Assembly: GCA_964019335.1 (NCBI GenBank)
Contig: OZ025649.1
Span: 124,001 to 188,000, forward strand
Reading direction: 5' to 3'
Origin: Diplonema japonicum
Lineage: Eukaryota; Euglenozoa; Diplonemea; Diplonemida; Diplonemidae
Length of the DNA stretch: 64,000 bases
A program made the position numbers and the translations under genes. Below are positions 60,476 through 64,000 of this stretch, piece after piece; within the stretch, counting starts at the first letter, position 1, and every line of letters starts with the position of its first letter. Under the pieces are notes generated by a model. That model had not been told where the DNA came from. It ran no database searches and saw only the letters and a list, made by a program, of their open reading frames with translations.

Positions 60476-63400
60476 ATGTCTACCTCGTTTCAAAATGCGT
60501 TTAGCAAGGGTGTGACAGCACTGGTCGAGAGTGCGAAGGACAGCAATGAGGAGGTGAGGTCGCACATCTCGTCGTCACTGTTGTCGATGGCGCAAAAGGA
60601 TTTCGGAGCCGTTTTGTCGGTGATTTCTAAGTTTTTAACGGAGCACAAGAGTGGCCAGACACCCACCCACCAAAGAATTACGCTCTTGAAGGCCATACGG
60701 AAGATTATACTGGAGTACGACGAGCAGGTTGGTGACAAGCTGATGAGTGACCTTGTCACCTGCTGCGTGGCTGACATGACCGCACAGATGGATATCAACT
60801 CTGTCTGGCAGCAGACCGCCTGCCAGGTGGTTGTCGATCTCATGTGCATCAACCCCAAAGTGTGCACACCGTACGTCATCCAGCAGGTGCCCGGTACCTC
60901 CCTCCCACACTACTTCATCATGATGGCCCTCAGCAACGCTGCCAACCAACGCCCGATCCGTTTCATCCCGCACATGAGAGACTGCATGGCCAAGGTTCTC
61001 CCCATCCTTGGTATGGCCAAGCAGGACAACGTCAGGTTCATGATGGCCAACGGCCTTGCCAGCTTTGCGGAAGCGGTCCATCAGCTAGACAGCCTCCCTG
61101 AGCTCAGCCCGCGTTCAAAAGACGCCGCGAAAAACAAAGTAGAGGACTTCAGCGAAGGCATGTACACAGCTCTCAGCTTGCTTGTCAACGACTGGTCGAG
61201 TGCTAAGGAGTTGAAGGTGCGCACTGCCACCGCCATGGCAATGGGGAAGCTCTCATATGTTGTTCAGAACGAGCGTCTTGAGGAGAGGATCCCGCAGCTT
61301 GTAAAGCTTCTTGTTGTTGCGGTAAAAAAAGAAAAGCCGAAGGACCTCTTGCAGTCTCTTAAGGGGATGACCTTCTTCATCGAGGCGGGAATGAACAAGC
61401 TGCCGTCAGTGATGCTCCCGCACCTGGAGAGCATCTGGGGTGCTGTCTTCCAGCAAATTGTGACGTTCAACGGCCAGAGCACAACGGAGCAGACGGAGTG
61501 CTTGAAGAATCACCAAGAGCTGATGCTCAGTGTGGAGGCCATGGCACAGGGTGCCTGCAACACAGTGCTCACCTTCATCCAGGGTGTGCTGGACGTGAAG
61601 TTCGGCAGCAAAGACGTGATCACAAGATGTGCTGCTCTAGGTGTCATCCGACACCTTGTACAGCGGCAGCACCTGGACCCCCACCTTGCGGGGCTTAAGA
61701 ACAACGTCATCGCCATCGTGCGCACGTGCATCGACGACACTGACCTCCGCATGAAGAAAACCATCATCCAGACGGTGATGGCAATGGGGGCCGCTGCTTC
61801 CAACAACTACCTTGCCTGCGAAGGTGCCGAGGTGCTTGTACAGTACCTTATTATCCACGCTGCTACCCCACCACATGTAGTTCATGAATACGGCATCAAG
61901 AACAAGAAGCTTGTCGACATGGGTCAGCCCACACCGCACGACCTGAAAGAACTTGCCGCGTCTGTGCTCAGCCTGTTTCACAGCACCCTTGGAAACCTCG
62001 ATGTGGTGCTGTGGCCATACATCCTTGAAGTCATCGGCATGATGCCAGGCAAGCCGGAGTTGTTCTACGCCTTCCCGCTCATCGCAAACATCATCTGTAG
62101 CGTGAGCAAGAGGTTGGGCAATTCGCATGATTTCTACTTCGACTTCGACAGAACGGTGAACGTGCCAAGGCCTGAGTCCCTCATTGCCTGCTTCGCGGTG
62201 ATGATGTCGCAACCACAGCACCTGGGTCTTGAGGTCACTGCCACCATCGTGAGGGCAATGGAGGCCGTCGCACCACTCCTGGACGAACCTATGAAGAAAG
62301 GAAGCGACGGCACACAGCCTATCGGGAGTCTTTGGTTGGGCATCCTTCCCGAGATCAGGGCGTACCTAGAGAGCGGCGAGTTCAAGCAGGACGATTACGA
62401 GGACGCCTGTCACAATCTTTTGAAGAAGACGTCCACAGCAAGAAAGGAAGAAGCTTGGGTACAGGCCCTGTGCACTTCGCTCGGGACCCAGCTTCCTCTC
62501 TACACACCAGCATCTGTCCCTGCAGACTTCGTGAAAGAGAGACACGATTTCAAAAGGGTTGCCCTCTCAATGTTCGGTCTTGTCCTTGCCAAAGCGAATC
62601 TCAAGACCTTCGTCACTGACAATGTCAATTTGATTGTCGAAGTCACTGACCACACGAACGAAGCACAGCGGGTGGGGTGCGCCAAGGCCCTTGGTTCCAT
62701 TTCCGCGTTGCACACCGACGTCGTCCTCGACAAGGTGAACAAGGTGGCGAAGCCTCCCAAGACAGGTGGCGGCGGGTTCTTCTCAAAGAAGGTGGAAACA
62801 GGACCCGACCGTGACTTCGGAGAGCTTTCAAGAGCAACCGCACTGCTAGCATACGGGCACATTTCAAAGAAGGCAAACCAGAGTCTGTTCACCAGTAGGC
62901 TCGAGACACACGTTGTGCCCACATACCTTGAGATGGTGGGCCTGGCCAAGAACCCTATTGTGAAACTTGCTGCGCTGTCTTGCCAGAATATGATGGGGAC
63001 TAGTCTTAGAAAATGCTTCGAGTTCAGCTTCACCTCAAAAACCAACGTAATGACTGCTGTCTACGGGCAGATGCTTGTCGAGCCCTCCATGTACGGGATG
63101 AACGACCTCACTGCCTACAACCTGCTGTCGGGCGGTTATGCTGCGCTTATCCCGCTTACATATCTGGACCCAGTTTGCGACGAGGACTCGCTGACGCAGC
63201 TCAAGCAATGCATTGCTGCAGGGATCAGCAAAGAGTGGGTGCTGAAGGAGAATGAAACCGTGAACGAACCTGGTCTGCAGAAGCAGCTCGGATTACTTGG
63301 GTGCGCAATACTAGAGAGCGCAAAGGACATTGTGCAGTCTCTTATTAAACAAGGCGATCACCTGTCGACGTTCCTGACAGACGCGAACCCCGTGAAGCGA

Positions 63401-64000
63401 GAGAGGACCGTGCGAGCGTACATCACTCTGCTCAAGCAGTTCGGCAAGCAATGCGACCATAGGGGTGTCACCATCGAGCCTGTCACAAAGGGGCCTGTCG
63501 AGCTTGACGGTGGAATGCAGCCGCAGCTCCTCAACGTCGTTGTGAAGGAGGACCCCAAAGCGAAGAAAAAGCCTGAGAAGAAACCAGACAAGAAAGGCGG
63601 CGTGGAGGAACCGACGCCCGTGGTGAACAAAGAACTTTCGCTTGGCACCATCATTGGCAGGCTCCTTCCCAGGCTGTCCGACGAGTCTGTGAAGTCTAAG
63701 TACGATGCACTGGAAGGCATCAGCTTCTGCATCAAGCTGCACATGATGATCTCAGGGCACGATGCGTCAAAGGCGCTGGAAACCATCAAGAACCTGAACG
63801 GAAAACTCGACTACAAAACAGAAGCAGACGTGGTGTTGGTGATGAAGGAGGTGACTGCAGCACTAGCTTCCTTCCTTGCTGGCAGCAGGGAGCTCCCCAA
63901 CCTGATCGAAGAACTCGTGGTGCATGGCCTGCTGGACCCTGTTGAGGACTCCTCTGTCGCTGTTTGCGCTATCCTCTCGGGGTTGATCAAGGCACTGGGT
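60476..64000 (+). CDS. MROH1: Maestro HEAT-like repeat protein MROH1, 5' part
   Basis: An uninterrupted frame of 1175 codons from ATG 60476 to the window edge, so the gene is incomplete at its 3' end. The acceptor AG at 60461-60462 lies 13 nt upstream of the start. HEAT-like alpha-helical repeats run throughout. Family-typical segments are LPILGMAKQDNVRFMMANGLASFAEAV, SAKELKVRTATAMAMGKLSYV, RCAALGVIRHLV, CAKALGSISALHTDVVLDKV and a GGGGFFSKK loop followed by RATALLAYGHISKKA, matching vertebrate MROH1 in order and spacing. MROH1 is a lysosome-associated protein; in animals it has been linked to lysosome fission. A Lys/Pro-rich linker (about 1025-1045) is less typical. Full-length members are about 1600-1700 aa. 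Confidence 0.88.
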   Translation, partial: MSTSFQNAFSKGVTALVESAKDSNEEVRSHISSSLLSMAQKDFGAVLSVISKFLTEHKSGQTPTHQRITLLKAIRKIILEYDEQVGDKLMSDLVTCCVADMTAQMDINSVWQQTACQVVVDLMCINPKVCTPYVIQQVPGTSLPHYFIMMALSNAANQRPIRFIPHMRDCMAKVLPILGMAKQDNVRFMMANGLASFAEAVHQLDSLPELSPRSKDAAKNKVEDFSEGMYTALSLLVNDWSSAKELKVRTATAMAMGKLSYVVQNERLEERIPQLVKLLVVAVKKEKPKDLLQSLKGMTFFIEAGMNKLPSVMLPHLESIWGAVFQQIVTFNGQSTTEQTECLKNHQELMLSVEAMAQGACNTVLTFIQGVLDVKFGSKDVITRCAALGVIRHLVQRQHLDPHLAGLKNNVIAIVRTCIDDTDLRMKKTIIQTVMAMGAAASNNYLACEGAEVLVQYLIIHAATPPHVVHEYGIKNKKLVDMGQPTPHDLKELAASVLSLFHSTLGNLDVVLWPYILEVIGMMPGKPELFYAFPLIANIICSVSKRLGNSHDFYFDFDRTVNVPRPESLIACFAVMMSQPQHLGLEVTATIVRAMEAVAPLLDEPMKKGSDGTQPIGSLWLGILPEIRAYLESGEFKQDDYEDACHNLLKKTSTARKEEAWVQALCTSLGTQLPLYTPASVPADFVKERHDFKRVALSMFGLVLAKANLKTFVTDNVNLIVEVTDHTNEAQRVGCAKALGSISALHTDVVLDKVNKVAKPPKTGGGGFFSKKVETGPDRDFGELSRATALLAYGHISKKANQSLFTSRLETHVVPTYLEMVGLAKNPIVKLAALSCQNMMGTSLRKCFEFSFTSKTNVMTAVYGQMLVEPSMYGMNDLTAYNLLSGGYAALIPLTYLDPVCDEDSLTQLKQCIAAGISKEWVLKENETVNEPGLQKQLGLLGCAILESAKDIVQSLIKQGDHLSTFLTDANPVKRERTVRAYITLLKQFGKQCDHRGVTIEPVTKGPVELDGGMQPQLLNVVVKEDPKAKKKPEKKPDKKGGVEEPTPVVNKELSLGTIIGRLLPRLSDESVKSKYDALEGISFCIKLHMMISGHDASKALETIKNLNGKLDYKTEADVVLVMKEVTAALASFLAGSRELPNLIEELVVHGLLDPVEDSSVAVCAILSGLIKALG

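Noticed and set aside
1-64000. CRISPR arrays, bacterial ribosome-binding sites or operons
   Set aside because: No regularly spaced repeats; introns and tRNA/gene structure show the DNA is eukaryotic.

Overview
The window looks like nuclear DNA of a flagellated protist, most likely a euglenozoan (diplonemid- or euglenid-like). This is inference. About 20 protein genes over 64 kb all lie on the + strand. They are separated by short spacers, and most start codons sit a few to about 60 nt downstream of a pyrimidine-rich or CA-rich stretch ending in AG. That is the layout expected for polycistronic transcription with spliced-leader trans-splicing. Unlike trypanosomatids, the genes also carry ordinary GT-AG introns, mostly 32-61 nt with a GTATG donor. 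I reconstructed 27 in-frame, 23 of them in phase 0. TAA, TAG and TGA all act as stops. Spacers are full of long poly(A), poly(T) and poly(C) runs.

Layout. 1-565: 3' end of an unknown gene. 1439-4391: a kinesin-fold protein whose nucleotide-binding motifs are lost. 5502-6566: a type II membrane protein. 6877-8811: tRNA-Asp, a NEK kinase and tRNA-Gln. 9564-10523: ARL2BP/BART homologue. 10934-12953: coiled coil plus Mib/Herc2 domain. 13064-16345: WD40/EF-hand protein. 16440-17270: acylated EF-hand protein. 17612-20692: VIT/VWA protein. 20895-21085: a MITE with TTA duplications. 21189-21785: OTU protease. 22003-24671: glucosidase II alpha. 25299-26302: prohibitin-2. About 26.7-32.9 kb: an apparently intact non-LTR retrotransposon with two ORFs. 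33100-34830: FAD aromatic hydroxylase-like protein. 34942-36375: GH18 protein. 36734-40405: large polytopic surface protein. 40541-44749: IQ-repeat protein. 44876-49456: seven-exon coiled-coil protein. 49681-51966: CLU-domain-like protein. 52142-53108: PX-like protein. 53.1-55.4 kb: gene-poor, with a reverse transcriptase relic and a diverged duplication. 55452-56660: coiled-coil protein. 56799-57411: Cys-rich secreted protein interrupted by frameshifts and running into an LSU rRNA 3' fragment. 57.6-58.4 kb: decayed pogo-like DDE transposon between palindromic repeats. 59408-60385: RanBP2-type zinc finger protein. 60476-64000: MROH1 homologue, cut by the window end.

Several products fit a flagellate cell: the NEK kinase with NEK1-like tail, BART, WD40/EF-hand, IQ-repeat and acylated EF-hand proteins are typical of cilia or cytoskeleton, and kinesin-like and coiled-coil proteins fit the same setting. 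Others are housekeeping: ER N-glycan trimming (glucosidase II), mitochondrial inner membrane (prohibitin), lysosome (MROH1). No operon-like functional grouping is evident, as expected if co-transcribed neighbours are unrelated.

The most unusual items are the nucleotide-site-dead kinesin, the poly(A)-only splice acceptor in prohibitin, the rRNA fragment fused to the Cys-rich gene, the TTA-flanked MITE, the palindrome-bounded DDE relic, and a T-run that seems to serve both as tRNA terminator and trans-splicing tract.
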